A stretch of 64,000 bases of DNA, taken from contig NC_087078.1 of the NCBI RefSeq assembly GCF_026151205.1, positions 7,022,675 to 7,086,674 of the forward strand. The letters are read 5' to 3'. The position numbers and the translations under genes were made by a program. The notes beneath the pieces were generated by a model. The model did not search any database. It saw only the letters and a program-made list of their open reading frames with translations, and was not told where the DNA came from. The stretch is from Bolinopsis microptera. Taxonomy: Eukaryota; Ctenophora; Tentaculata; Lobata; Bolinopsidae. Shown piece after piece: positions 1 through 10,480 of this stretch (positions are counted from its first letter, which is position 1; each line of letters begins with the position of its first letter).

Positions 1-131
1 TCAAAACATTTTCGGGGCAAGGACAAAAGGAAATTGCAGCATGTGAGGAATCTCGATTTTTCACGTTTGCCGCAACAAATCACGATTTTTTTCAGATCCT
101 GGCTTCGCGTCAAATCGCGATTTTTTCAGTT
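1..131. repeat. Degenerate copy related to the hAT-type MITE at 37.2 kb
   Basis: The stretch has ggacaaaagg followed by gcatgt and alternating 'cacgattt'/'caaatcgcg' blocks. This resembles the order of blocks in the short element at 37232-37380 (ggacaaaagg, gcatgt, cgaaatcgcga, cgacaaat). Similarity is patchy and the termini are not clear, so this is only a probable old relative. Confidence 0.3.
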
Positions 132-930
132 CTCCTCGACAAATTGCATATCTTTTTTTTGAAGAATCAATAAGATCAAAACCAAATTCGCCTATTTTCC
201 TTCAAATCTGCGGGCCAAATATCACGTTTTCTATAAAGCTATAAGTATTAATATGAAACCAATCACATCCACAGCCTTCCGAATGTACTGTAGGTACGGA
301 CTTCAGAAAACCGAACAAATATTTTCGGCATCATAATGGGTAGCATGAAACATGAACAAAAGTACATAGTTTCCAGAAAAACTTTGAAAAATTTTGACTT
401 AGAAAATTTTCGGTAAAAAAACCGAAAACGTTTTTTTCCCAAAACTTTTTAGAAACCTAAATTAAAAAGTTGGCCCTTTTTGGCCCCTTGACCTGATTTT
501 ATGGGGGGGGGGGGGGGGGCCGGGGGGGGGGGGGGGGGGGGGGGGGCCGGGGGGTGGGGGCGATGGCCCCATGCCCCCCTGCTTCCTACACCCCTGAAAT
601 TTCCACACTACTATAAGCTATAGAAGTTGGGCTCTTATTATTGCATAAGTTTAACAGTAATTTACTTTTAGGGCATGGTGCCAAATAGATGCCGCAAATT
701 TCTCAATTTAATTCGGCAAGTGCCAAATATTGCACATGATAGTGCCGCAAGTACTGCATAGTAGTGCTGCAAGTGCCGCAAGTGCAGCATATACATAATA
801 AGTATTATTACTGTTAGGGCTCTCATTAACAAAATTATGTTTAATTCCTGTTTAATTCCTATACTTGACATAGGGTTAAATAATGCTCCCCTGCGGCGAT
901 ATCGATCTCAAATATGAAACATGGCTTATT
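132..930. other. AT-rich non-coding stretch
   Basis: No supported gene. It contains the poly-G tract listed separately and imperfect 'gtgccgcaagtgc' repeats at about 700-790. The only open frame (minus, 668-871) lies in these repeats and has no coding character. Confidence 0.5.
505..554. repeat. Poly-G tract
   Basis: About 50 nt of almost pure G on the plus strand, broken by two CC pairs. Similar homopolymers occur at 7.6-7.7, 27.8 and 61.7 kb. Tract length in such runs is unreliable in most sequencing data. Confidence 0.9.
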
Positions 931-939
931 GGCTATGTT

Positions 940-1085
940 ATAAAACCCAACGTGAGTGTACTGACTTTTGAAAAAATTTAATTTTCAGAGGTCTGCACAC
1001 CTAATCAACAGTGCATTGCTTATAGTTATATTACACTTACATATTCGTGTTTTCGAACATGCTAAAAACTCTATTCTCTACGTTT
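940..1085. repeat. Fragment of the mariner-type MITE family
   Basis: The segment has 'aacccaacgtgagtgtactgac' like the terminus of the element at 39104-39864, then internal family sequence (attcgtgttttcgaacatg) seen also at 9.2 kb and, reversed, at 28.1 kb. Only one end is kept, so this is a truncated copy. Confidence 0.5.
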
Positions 1086-1098
1086 GAAATTGACTTAC

Positions 1099-1147
1099 CG
1101 CTGGCCGAGATCAATACAAGAAGAGTGAGAGAAAAGAAAAGTGTCAT
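1099..1147 (-). CDS. First coding exon encoding a signal peptide (gene continues left of the window)
   Basis: On the minus strand an ATG at 1147 opens 16 codons, MTLFFSLTLLVLISAS, followed by a single G and a consensus donor GTAAGT. The peptide is a classic secretory signal: short start, Leu/Phe-rich core, small residues before the presumed cleavage site. The phase-1 exon end is usual for genes of extracellular modular proteins. The rest of the gene would lie at lower coordinates, outside the window or unrecognised in 1-1098. The call rests only on the signal peptide and donor, so the product is unknown; a chance hydrophobic ORF is the alternative. Confidence 0.45.
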
Positions 1148-1816
1148 CTTGATTTCTTCCCTATTCTTCTTTTGCAATAATTTCCTAATCGGAGTGAGTC
1201 TTTAAGAGTTAATTTATTTTTAACCGAGTAAATAAACTGACAGTAATGGTTAATCCTAAACCGGAAAATTTATTTTAAACAATAACATTGCCATAATGAA
1301 AATTGATCTACTCGAAATTGTGCTCTACGTGCAGCTAGCAGCGGGAAATAACAATGATAATGATCACAAGACATCTCTTTTTTGTAATCCTTGTGTATCA
1401 TCAAGCGCTGTCTATTTGTTAATAATCTAACTTGTACACGTATAACTTGAATAACTTTCTATAGACTAGTATATTGTCTTTCACTGAGAGTGAGATTAAG
1501 CTGTCTATTCAAGATGTGTAAATCTATAGAATTACCCTCGTAGAAGGTTTAACTATAAGATGGACAGGATCACTGGGGCAAATTATTCAATAATATAAAT
1601 ATAACAATATAATGTTCCAACATATTATGTGTATATTAATATTTAAATAAATATAAGCTTACATGTGCGTACTGCGTAACCAGAAGTGATCCAGCTTGAA
1701 ATGTTATTCATTTGCCAAGATTCACCTCTTTTCTTTAAACAAAATCAAATATCAATATTATTAAAAGTCAAGTCTGTCGATGCATTATCAACTTCAACTT
1801 GCTATCTTATGATAAT
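1148..1816. other. Upstream and intergenic AT-rich sequence
   Basis: This would be the promoter side of the signal-peptide exon at 1.1 kb. No TATA or other element stands out. The open frame at 1686-1910 runs into a repeat and is not supported as coding. Confidence 0.35.
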
Positions 1817-2179
1817 CACAGTGCTGGCAAGCATGACCGCCGCCATTATACTCACTATACTATTTACCTCCTATACTATATACCCCTTTACTGTTTTTCA
1901 TGCATTATAAGACTCACCGAATGTAGTTCAGCAAGAATATTTTAAGTTCAAAACATTACAATTCAATGTCAAAGATGACAGGAATAAGAAATAGTTATGT
2001 GGAGATCTTTAAGAAATTTGCATAAAATACGCGCCAGTACTGTTATTAAGTTATACGAAATTCGGTAAAAAACCCAAAATCGCCATATTCAGGTGCGTTA
2101 AAAACCATGTTAAAATTGGGAGTATCGGGAAGTGGGTTTTCTGGAACCCCTGTTTTACAACAGATTGTCGTGAAGTATA
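1817..2179 (+). repeat. Interspersed repeat family 'cacaatgctg', copy A (left part)
   Basis: Closely matches copy B (from 5738) and copy C (from 23958): cacagtgctggcaagc, then 'aagactcaccgaa', 'aagatgacaggaataa', 'atagttatgtggag', 'acgcgccag', 'aaacccaaaatcgccatatt' and 'ggaacccctgttttacaac'. Copy A breaks off where the mariner element at 2182 begins. Confidence 0.7.
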
Positions 2180-2181
2180 TA

Positions 2182-2857
2182 CAGGGTGAGTTGAAAATGA
2201 AAATAGTGTGTGGAATGTAAATAGCTTTAATTTTTTTGACAAATGAAATTTCTACCTAATTTTTGCATATTTGGGTAATGAAAATATATAAATATTATAA
2301 TAATACAATAAAAATACTTAATAATTAATAATTTGCTCAACCCATCGTCCTTTATTAGCTAGGACATGTTGATAACACGTGTAAGACAATTGTCTATAGC
2401 CGACTTGACTGTATTAAGTTTGATCTTTCTCGCTTCCCTTCTGATGTTTTCTTTTAGCTCCTCTGTTGTTTTGGGAGTGGGGTTAGTGTAAACCTTACTC
2501 TTAAGGTACCCCCAGAGGTAGAAATCACAAGGGTTGAGATCAGGCGAGTATGGTGCTATGGTAGCCACAGAAAGTCAGCATTCCGAGAAATGATGCTATC
2601 CTGAAATCGAGTACTCAGCCATTCCATACTTTCTTTGCTACAATGGGGTGGCGCCCAATCTTGCTGCTTGCATAAACCAACAATTTTTAAGGCTTTCTTC
2701 CTTTTTAGTGTACAAACTTAAAGTACAAACTTCTTCTTCAGCATTTCAATATAATTAGCCGAACTAATAGAAATTCACCTTTCAAAATTTGCTCCTTCAT
2801 AAAAATAATTATCGAATTTTAGTTTTACATTCCACACACTATTTTCAACTCACCCTG
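2182..2857 (-). mobile_element. Mariner-like DNA transposon, defective, inside repeat copy A
   Basis: Terminal inverted repeats of about 35 bp begin cagggtgagttgaaaat at 2182 and end with the complement at 2857; one arm has a 4-bp insertion. TA dinucleotides flank both ends (2180-2181 and 2858-2859), the target duplication of Tc1/mariner elements. The body is only 676 bp and holds a broken transposase end on the minus strand. It interrupts or abuts repeat copy A, so it is younger than that copy. Confidence 0.85.
2359..2680 (-). pseudogene. Mariner transposase, C-terminal remnant
   Basis: The minus strand encodes QQDWAPPH (second catalytic Asp region) near 2670, then SMEWLSTRFQDSIISRNA, a frameshift near 2570, and then PYSPDLNPCDFYLWGYLK with the third catalytic region, followed by a helical tail ending near 2359. 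These are the hallmarks of IS630-Tc1-mariner transposases (cut-and-paste DDD/E enzymes). The N-terminal DNA-binding half and the first Asp region are absent and the reading frame is broken, so it cannot make an active enzyme. Confidence 0.85.
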
Positions 2858-2859
2858 TA

Positions 2860-3711
2860 TATATAAAATATCGATTTTTGTCGTGGTTTTTTTAAAAGGG
2901 TGAATGTTTAAAAAAATTTTCGAGATAATGGCCCCTAAAGGTTAACATTGGCCCTTTTATGTAACCAATTTTCTGAAATGTTTTAGGGCGAATGTGTGAC
3001 ATTGTATAGTAGGACAGGGGTACTATTGGTGGTTTTAATGTTTGAGATATTTAAAAATATGTAAAAGATTACGGAGATTTCGTGCCATTTGTGGTGTCGT
3101 ACGGTCTCTTTAAATTTCTTGTAAGACTAGAATGCCTGTTGTCACAAAAAAGGACCATCCTTGAAAGTCAGTTTTTTACCACATGCCCATCTAAAAATAT
3201 ACATTCAAACCGAAGATAAAGTATATTTGAATAAAATACACACTGAAACAGAAAACAACAAAATTACAACAAAACAGATCATAATGTGGCTGCAATAATG
3301 CGGTCACATGCACATTGCACAGGTCTTTAATTAATGCGGGAGACTCTAATTTGGCGTAAAATCAGAAGCTTTGTACTTACCTGCATCCTCACTCGGAATA
3401 GAAGCTGATGTGCACTTGAGATAAACATCAAGGAAAACACCCAAAGCAATGTATAAGTGCCACTCTAATGTGAATATACGTTATAATATTTTCCGGTTCC
3501 GATTGGAAGGGGTATAACTATAATCCGATACGTGCGCATGATACAATATAGTGTCTAATATATAGAACGCCAGTGTTATTTGTTTTACAACTTGCCGCCA
3601 GCCAGTCTGAGGTCTATGCTGATAATAGTAATACCTTCGCTTCCCTTGCGGGATATATCGGCAAATTATCAGCTCTCAGTGTCCGAGACTTTTAGTGGAT
3701 ATAACATATTA
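2860..3711. other. AT-rich non-coding stretch
   Basis: No supported gene or RNA; no clear repeat beyond short AT runs. It separates the mariner element from the pogo-like element. Confidence 0.4.
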
Positions 3712-3841
3712 TACCTTATCGGACCTTATTTAGACGCGGACGGACATTAATTGAACGCTGGAGGCCCTTGCCCCTTACGTTCATCTTAATGTCCGTTCAA
3801 ATAAAGTCCGTTCATTTAAGGTCCGTCCAAGTTAAAGTTCG

Positions 3842-4383
3842 TTGAATTTTTTTCAAACATTTTTCCACTTTGAACTTTTTGTCCAGAATATGACAACTAT
3901 GAGAACTTTATTGTGCCTTACGTTAACGAAGGAAAGGTTCTCCTTGGACCTTGGTCTGCCAGAGGCACAGAAAACTCTACTAGTATATGAGGTTTTGAAG
4001 GGTCACTTGGCGGAAAAAGTCAACGGAATTATGGCACTCAACAACATAGTTCATGAGTTAGTCCCCGCCAACATGACAAACTTTTTCCAGCCTCTAGATA
4101 TTACGGTAAATCGTGTTGCCAAGGACATTGTCCGACGTTGTTATAGTTCATATTACTCAGGGGAGGTAATGAAACAGTGCTAGAAAAACTCCAAGCGATT
4201 AAGGTTAACCTTAAGTTGTTTAAGATAAAACCACTTCACGCCGAATGGCTTGTAAAAGTTAACACTGAAATGCAGGACCGGGGTAGTTTGATAAAAAAGG
4301 TTTCCATAAAGCTAGAAATCACTGATACTTCAAGAATGGACTATTTCATGCACGAAAACCCATTTGATGAAGATGATATGTGA
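3842..4383 (+). pseudogene. Pogo/Tigger (DDE_1) transposase C-terminal fragment
   Basis: The first frame (to 4183) reads LKGHLAEKV, NNIVHELVPANMTNFFQPLD and a basic stretch, the region of DDE_1 transposases around 'vPaNtTdllQPLDv' and the third catalytic Asp. The second frame (4177-4383) continues with LKIK..PLHAEWLV, the family's C-terminal 'lkPlharWlv' block, and an acidic end HENPFDEDDM. A frameshift lies near 4180. The first two catalytic Asp regions are missing. The same fragment recurs at 18.3-18.7 kb. Confidence 0.8.
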
Positions 4384-4400
4384 TAATAGACACTGATCAT

Positions 4401-5357
4401 CAACCTACGGAAGTGACTCTGATATCGTCACCACAGTGATTAAGTATGAGGAGAACTTAAAGAAGACCAGAAGTTTTTGTAACCTGAGTGACTCAAAACA
4501 ACAGAGTAACACCCTTGAAGAAAAGAAGAATGGCAAAACGTTCTTCCAGTTTGTCAAGAAAACAGGAAGCAACCTCAAAAGTCGGTTGGTTAAGGTGAAA
4601 GACATAGCTCCGGGGAATAAGCATGGTCAAACAAAACCGTGTAGAAAGAAGAACTGTGCAACGTGTGAGTCTATTGATAGTGCTACACAAATCAGCATCA
4701 ATGGGAAACGGGTAAAACCAGCACCAGGTACATGCATCACTTACAACATCATATATTTGATCAGATGTAAACTGTGTGAGAAACCATACGTAGGCAAATC
4801 CACCAGAATGCTACGGGTAAGGTTTGGCGAACACAGAAGAGCATTCTACAAGATCATCAGTGGGCAAAAGGTTGACACGGATGATGACTCAAACTGTGTA
4901 GGACTCCACCTCCATATAGAGCATGGATTGTCTCAGAAGGAAAATTTTAACAATAGTGTTTCAGTGTGTATCCTAGAAAATTCAAGTCCTAGTAGTTTAG
5001 ATGTAAAGGAGCACCGATATATACATGCCTTAAAGTCCCTTCGCCCCTCAGGAATGAATAGTACAAACCCTTTCAAGATTCCTTTACCTCATAATTAATT
5101 TTTATTTTGTCCGAGGGGCTTTCTATAAATTATTTTTTTAAAATACTTGGTCCATTTATTGATGTTTCATTTTTCACAGCATTTTCCTTTTAAGAGTTTG
5201 AGTTTATATTTAGAAACTAACCATACTATCTTTTAGATTTATGTCACTTATGATGGCTCCGGCTGAAAGTACTATGACTCATTTTATTTAAAAGATCGTA
5301 GTTTCATTGCTTCTGAAGTAGCTATCAGTTCGCCGGTCATTGTTGGGTATAATACTC
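4401..5357 (+). mobile_element. 5'-truncated Penelope-like retroelement inserted in the pogo-like element
   Basis: An 11-bp direct repeat acactgatcat flanks this segment (4390-4400 and 5358-5368). Pogo copy 2 at 18.7 kb has the same sequence uninterrupted with a single acactgatcat, giving an empty-site comparison. The insert holds the C-terminal part of a Penelope-like ORF with its GIY-YIG nuclease and about 260 bp of 3' sequence. The 5' end, including the reverse transcriptase, is missing, as expected from incomplete target-primed copying. Confidence 0.85.
4436..5098 (+). CDS. Penelope-like element ORF fragment with GIY-YIG endonuclease
   Basis: The 220-codon frame is the tail of a Penelope-like ORF. 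A Cys-containing linker, KPCRKKNCATCES, is followed by NIIYLIRCKLCEKPYVG and VRFGEHRRAFY, which fit the GIY-YIG nuclease core (I-I-Y, Y-V-G, then Arg and His). In Penelope-like elements this domain nicks the target DNA. The reverse transcriptase domain is absent, so this is a dead copy although the frame is open. The distantly related ORF at 56277-58574 shows the complete arrangement. The ATG at 4436 is probably internal; the true start is lost. Confidence 0.8.
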   Translation: MIKYEENLKKTRSFCNLSDSKQQSNTLEEKKNGKTFFQFVKKTGSNLKSRLVKVKDIAPGNKHGQTKPCRKKNCATCESIDSATQISINGKRVKPAPGTCITYNIIYLIRCKLCEKPYVGKSTRMLRVRFGEHRRAFYKIISGQKVDTDDDSNCVGLHLHIEHGLSQKENFNNSVSVCILENSSPSSLDVKEHRYIHALKSLRPSGMNSTNPFKIPLPHN

Positions 5358-5737
5358 ACACTGATCATGTATACATATTTTAACATTTTTACTGCTTAAC
5401 GACTGCTTTTCTTACTTACTGTATAAAAAATGGATTTAAAAATCATTTGCTGAAATGAAAAACGTCAAAAAATGAAAAAAGTTCGGATTTTTGATGGTTT
5501 TGAATGCCTTCTAGCGTTCATATTAATGTCCGTTCATAATTATGTCCGATCATTTAATGTTCGTCCAAATAAGGTCTGATAAGGTATGTGAATACTCTAT
5601 TTTTAATAACCAAGTGGGATGCTCGGTTCACGCAGGTAATTTTCACTAGGAGTACCAGGAAGAAACATTATTATATAGGACTCACACAATTTAGTACACT
5701 GATATTCGCAGAAAAGAATTGGACAATTTTCGTTAAT

Positions 5738-7517
5738 CACAATGCTGGCAAGCATAACCGTTGCCCTTATATTCACAACACTATGTACCCCCTATACTAT
5801 TATATCCCCTTTATTGTTTTCCAGGCATTAAGACTCATCGAAAGTAGTTCAGCAGGTATATTTAAGTTCAAAACATTCTAATTCGATGTTAAAGATGACA
5901 GGAATAAAAAATAGTTATGTGGAGGTTTTTAAGAAATTTGCGCAAAATACGCGCCAGCATGTTATACGAAATTAGGTAAAAAACCCAAAATCGCCATATT
6001 CAGGTGCCTTAAAAACCATGTTAAAATCGAGTTAGAGATCTGAAACTTTGCAGAGCGTCTAGACCTTGTCCAAATCGACTGTAAAAAAAATTTCATGTTG
6101 CAGGAGTATCGGGAAGTGGGTTTTCTGGAACCCCTGTTTTACAACAGATTGTCGTGAAGCTATATATGTATATATATAAGTATATATGTATAGACGCTTT
6201 TGCAGTAAATTGTAGCCTACATTTAAGTGTCCGTAGATTCAAAAGTATAAAAGATACAGTCATTTCGAACCACAGGTTTTAAAGATAATTGTTTATACTT
6301 TAGTTTACATTATATCGAAAAATAATTTATCGTCATCATCATCACTTGATGACGTCATCAATTTAAGTGTTTTTAAAACTTGATTTTTGACAAAATAACA
6401 ACTTTTCAAATCGATTTTAAAGCATTAAGGAGTAATTTTATTCAAAATCTGAGGACATTTTCATCTCAGATAATTGTTCAAGCATTCTGAAAATCTACCG
6501 GAAAGTTTTCCTACCTTGCTCCTTCATAAAGATATTCGCTATTGAAGTTTGTGCTTTTTTGAAGAATAATTTTATAAAAACACAAAAGTTGTGAATTAGT
6601 ATTCTCTGGTGTTGGGCCATCCCTTGGGTTGTGGAGCTCAATTTTGCTTCCTAAAGGTCTAAATTGTGTTATAGGCTAGTTTTAAAGTTGAAAATCGAAA
6701 AGTTGCACACGTGGGGACACGCCCAAATTCATTTAAAATAGCTAAAATCACTAAAAATTGTTATTTTCACGATTTTTACCAACTTTGGAGCCCCGTTGTG
6801 ATCCAAGTTCTTTTTGAAATCTTCTGAAACTTTTTATGCTTATCAAACTATATATTAAATAACACTATGCAAAAATTTATGGTGATTCAATATTTTATGC
6901 GCACGCAACGTCCGCTCAAAGTTTGCACGTGCGAAAGGTGAGAATTTTGCTCATTCGTGATTTCGAATATATTCTGCTTTCCCACGATATTAAAATGGCA
7001 TTATACATGAATTTAATGCCAACTTGAATGAGTAAAAAGTGCTATATTCAGTCTGTTATTGACAGATATGCCTACCTAAACACAAGGAAACGTTTTCAAA
7101 GGTAAAATTTCGAAATCGTTGAAATTACCTCCTTATTAAGTTTCGACTGTGTAAATTATCCTGACATTATAGTCAAAAAGAGATGATATTTGACCAAAAC
7201 CCATAATCATGGGTAGAGTGAACCGCTGCCAGTGTCTCTCTTTTCCAAACAAAAGAAAATGATATTAATTTGAGGAACCGTCCGCAAATGCAAATTGATA
7301 CCGAGAATGAAATCGGTCGCTCGCTTTTCCCATTCATTCACGGCTTACGTATTGTAATAAAGCTTATTGAATGGGAAAAGCGAGCGACCGATTTCATTCT
7401 CGGTATCAATTTGCATTTGCGGACGGTTCCTCAAATTAATATCATTTTCTTTTGTTTGGAAAAGAGAGACACTGGCAGCGGTTCACTCGACCCATGATTA
7501 TGGGTTTTGGTCAAATT
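5738..7517 (+). repeat. Interspersed repeat family 'cacaatgctg', copy B (longest copy)
   Basis: Begins cacaatgctggcaagc and ends ttttggtcaa near 7517. Copy C (23958-24497) has the same two ends but lacks most of the middle; copy A (1817-2179) has only the left part. The right end is a foldback described separately. I see no long ORF, so this family appears to be non-coding and moved by another element's enzymes. Confidence 0.65.
7188..7517. repeat. Long inverted repeat (foldback), ~149-bp arms
   Basis: The left arm (7188-7336, from atttgaccaaaaccc) is repeated in reverse complement at 7368-7517 with very few mismatches; the spacer is about 31 bp. A transcript would fold into one hairpin of ~150 bp. 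The 74-codon ORF here is an artefact of the palindrome. Copy C at 24250-24497 has the right arm complete but most of its left arm deleted. Confidence 0.9.
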
Positions 7518-7944
7518 AGGTAATCAAAATTTTCGTTTTTTAAACCAATTTTCGTTTAGTAAGTGTTTTGCGATTACTAATCTTGATTACGCGACGTAAT
7601 ATAGAAGGGGGGTTGGGTCTTGATCACGGGGGGGGGGGGGGGGTCAAATCTTGATTACGTAATATAGGGGGGGGGGGGGCTGGTCTTGATTACGGTTGAT
7701 TACGGAGGGGGGGGGGGGGTAAAAATTGCCAAAATATTGATTACGTTATAATATGTGAACGACCCCTTAATAGTAAAACTTTATTGAAATGACAACATAA
7801 TAGAAGAGTATTAAAATATTTTTCTAAGATCAAAATGTCAATAAGTTCCGCGCCGTCTATTGTCCTTTGAAGTTTGAACCCGCTAGTATATAGAAGCAAC
7901 AAATGATAAAACTAAGTAAGTAAATTTGATAATAAATTTTTGAA
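7518..7944. other. Non-coding stretch with three poly-G tracts
   Basis: Runs of G at about 7629-7642, 7669-7679 and 7705-7718 sit in repeats of 'cttgattacg'. Nothing coding is visible. Confidence 0.5.
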
Positions 7945-8350
7945 CTTAAAAAGGTTCTATACTGCGGTCGGCTGCTGTAATGTAATATATTGAATCTTGA
8001 GTATTAAGTTGCTTATATTATATGCTATTGTTTTAGTAACAATAAATAGTAGGTTTTCGTAACAATAAAATGTAACAATAAAATGTAAAAATAAAAATTG
8101 TACGTTGAACTTAAAACTGTTCTGTATTGCGGTCGGCTGCTGCAATGTAATATATTGAGTATTGAGTATTGAGATGTTTATATTATATGCTTTATGCTAT
8201 AATTGTTTTAATAACAATAAATATTAGGTTTTAGTAACAATAAAATGTAAAAATAAAAATTGTACGTTGAACTTAAAACTATTCTGTATTGCGGTCGGCT
8301 GCTGCAATGTAATATATTGAGTATTGAGTATTGAGACGCTTATATTATAT
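7945..8350. repeat. Tandem repeat, ~165-bp unit, about 2.5 copies
   Basis: The block 'tgcggtcggctgctg.aatgtaatatattga' recurs at about 7970, 8130 and 8288, each followed by 'cttatattatatgct' and, in the first two, 'aacaataaaatgtaa'. It abuts the truncated pogo-like copy to its right. Confidence 0.8.
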
Positions 8351-8365
8351 GCTATTATATAAAAA

Positions 8366-8522
8366 ATGGATTTAAAGATCATTAGCTGGTATAAAAAAAC
8401 GTCAAAGAAATGAAAAAAATTCGGATTTTTGATGGTTTTGAATGCCTTCTAGCGTTCATATTAATTTCCGTTCATAATAATGTCCGTTCATTTAATGTCC
8501 GTCCGAATAAGGTCCGATAAGG
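8366..8522 (+). mobile_element. Pogo/Tigger-like element, right end only
   Basis: Matches the last ~157 bp of the copies at 3.7-5.6 and 18.0-18.9 kb, with the internal 'tttttgatggttttgaatgcc' block, the gtccgttca repeats and the terminus ataaggtccgataagg. The left end is missing. Confidence 0.8.
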
Positions 8523-8524
8523 TA

Positions 8525-9195
8525 ATAACGAAGTTCATAAAAGCATGAAAACAATTATATAATATATAGTACTAGAAACCCGCTAGTCGAAAGCTTTGTT
8601 CGAGGAAATTTTAAAAATCAGTTATGTTTTAATTTCTCTTCATCATACAGCTCTGTTATACAGTAGACATAATGGAATTTATCTAACAATGGCGACAGCG
8701 TTGTTAGTATTCGGATTCCCAAAACGATACTTTTTACCGCATCAAAAAATACCAATCACAACCAAAGTTATGAATATAAGTCATAGCGTGAGCGTAAATG
8801 TGAGCTAGTTTTGAAATTATGACGTAGCATACAGCAAAACAACGCGCGTAGTTAAGATGTTCTTGCTCGCGCACGTGCATTTTAACGTTGCTACGCAACA
8901 GCGCAGTAAACCTTTGCTAAAATAACGACATTATTCTAACGGTTATTTTACCTCACTTCCGACGTTAATTATAAAAAATCTAAAGCCTAAATCAAAATTC
9001 TAAGAATGCTATAGCCTATTCCTATCCTTTTTCTACAACCCTGCTAAAAATGGCGAGGTTTCAACTCCATTTGCGAGCTGGGTTTGATTTCATCAGAGGG
9101 TAATTTTGAGGTCGATTTTCGGTGTTTTTTCTTTTATGTCCCCGTTGCCGGGGAAATTTCGTCAAGTTTAAATTATAGTATAGATATACGATGAC
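8525..9195. other. Non-coding stretch
   Basis: No gene supported. The 70-codon frame at 8596-8808 has no recognisable features. Confidence 0.4.
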
Positions 9196-9465
9196 AATTT
9201 AAATCGAGGCCACACCCAATCAACACCGAATTGCTCATACTGGTGTTTGTGAACATGTTAGAGACTCCGTTCATGTAACATATTGCAATAGGTCATTTAA
9301 TCCGGAATATAATCTGAAAAGATGGTGCGAAACGAATTTAAAATGACGAAGTTATCAAGCAATTTGTTTATCTCGTTAGCAAAATTGATTGGGTACTCGA
9401 TGATTACCCAATTACGACACCGTAATTAAGCTCTCTGCACGATTCCAATGCGGATCTAGCATCAA
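9196..9465 (-). repeat. Internal fragment of the mariner-type MITE family
   Basis: In reverse complement this segment joins two blocks that in the element at 26121-28519 lie about 1.4 kb apart: 'ttacggtgtcgtaattgggtaat' and 'acccaatcaattttgctaacg'. It therefore shows the state without the LINE-like insert. Its terminal repeats are lost. Confidence 0.65.
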
Positions 9466-10360
9466 CCCAATCTCAAACCACACTCAAAGACTGAGGAATC
9501 AGGAGGACTCTGTATCCCAGGAACCAACTATCATCGCCCAATAATCGGTTTGGTATCGACGCTACATACTTTTATTTTCCGACTATAAAGCTGACTTAAG
9601 AAACCAGGGAATTAATTTTACCTTCCTAACATCAAATCGTTGATTTTATTTATATATCACTTTATTTTGTTTTATTTATTTTTCAAAACATTCCAGTACA
9701 TTGTGCAGAAAGTTGGAGATTACAAAATTTGGAAGCATGTAGGGATTTAGACCTGATATCGATCGCATAAACTGAAAATACTCTAGCACAATTGTAACTG
9801 CAGTTTTACAGAACTCTAAATGCTTGATGAACACACTTGCAGGTACCACTCGTATTCACACTCAGAACTGAGTTTAGTCATTTTCCGATACGAGATTGGG
9901 GACTGGTTCTACAAACAAACAAACAACAAACAACACATATGCAGTAATGGGAGAGAGAGCGAGCCCCGCGTAACTCTTACCGTTTTCTTGATTAAGCTCC
10001 TCAAGCCATTTTATGTAACATTTGTGGTACAAAATCATCAATTAAACCACTTACGACCGACCGATTTAAAAAACCTTTACTTCCTCATTGTTTTGTCGGC
10101 ACTATACCGAAAAAACCAGCCCCGCATCTCTTACCGTTTTCTTGATTAAGCCGCTCGGAAATTACACACTCAAACACAGAAAACACACAGAAAAGTGAAA
10201 ACACACAGAAAGCACACATTCTGAGATTATTGTTTAAGATAATACACACATGGATATAGCTCATATATAAGCTATATTTTCGTTTTTGAATAGCCTAGTA
10301 ATACCTGAGGTGGTTTTTAAGCGTTGCTTTTGGGTTTGTTTTATAGCTGACGAGCGCATA
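9466..10360. other. Non-coding stretch with a short direct repeat
   Basis: The block 'cttaccgttttcttgattaag' occurs near 9976 and 10130, and 'gaaaacacacag' is reiterated near 10180. The 109-codon frame at 9820-10149 spans these repeats and has no recognisable domain. Confidence 0.4.
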
Positions 10361-10480
10361 CCTTATCGGTCATAATTATCACGGTCATTACTTTCACGCT
10401 GCAGACCTTAGCGTGAATAATTAAGTCCGTGAAAATAATGTCTGTAGCATTAAAGTCCGTGAATAATAAAGTCCGGTAAT
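10361..10480. repeat. Possible short relative of the pogo-like element
   Basis: Starts taccttatcggtcataat and contains several 'agtccgtgaa' units in both orientations, resembling the end structure of the pogo-like family but with a different motif. Boundaries are uncertain. Confidence 0.3.

Larger units (their letters stand above)
3714..5584 (+). mobile_element. Pogo/Tigger-like DNA transposon copy 1, split by a Penelope-like element
   Basis: The ends are inverted: CCTTATCGGACCTTATTT at 3714 and aaataaggtctgataagg ending at 5584, each flanked by TA. Inside each end a motif of the type gtccgttca is repeated many times in both orientations. Without the Penelope-like insertion (4401-5368) the element is about 903 bp, matching copy 2 at 18023-18932 (910 bp). 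Both carry only the C-terminal part of a transposase, so this is a non-autonomous subfamily. Confidence 0.85.

Noticed and set aside
7270-7497. 75-codon plus frame
   Set aside because: Lies inside the palindrome and its two halves are reverse complements.
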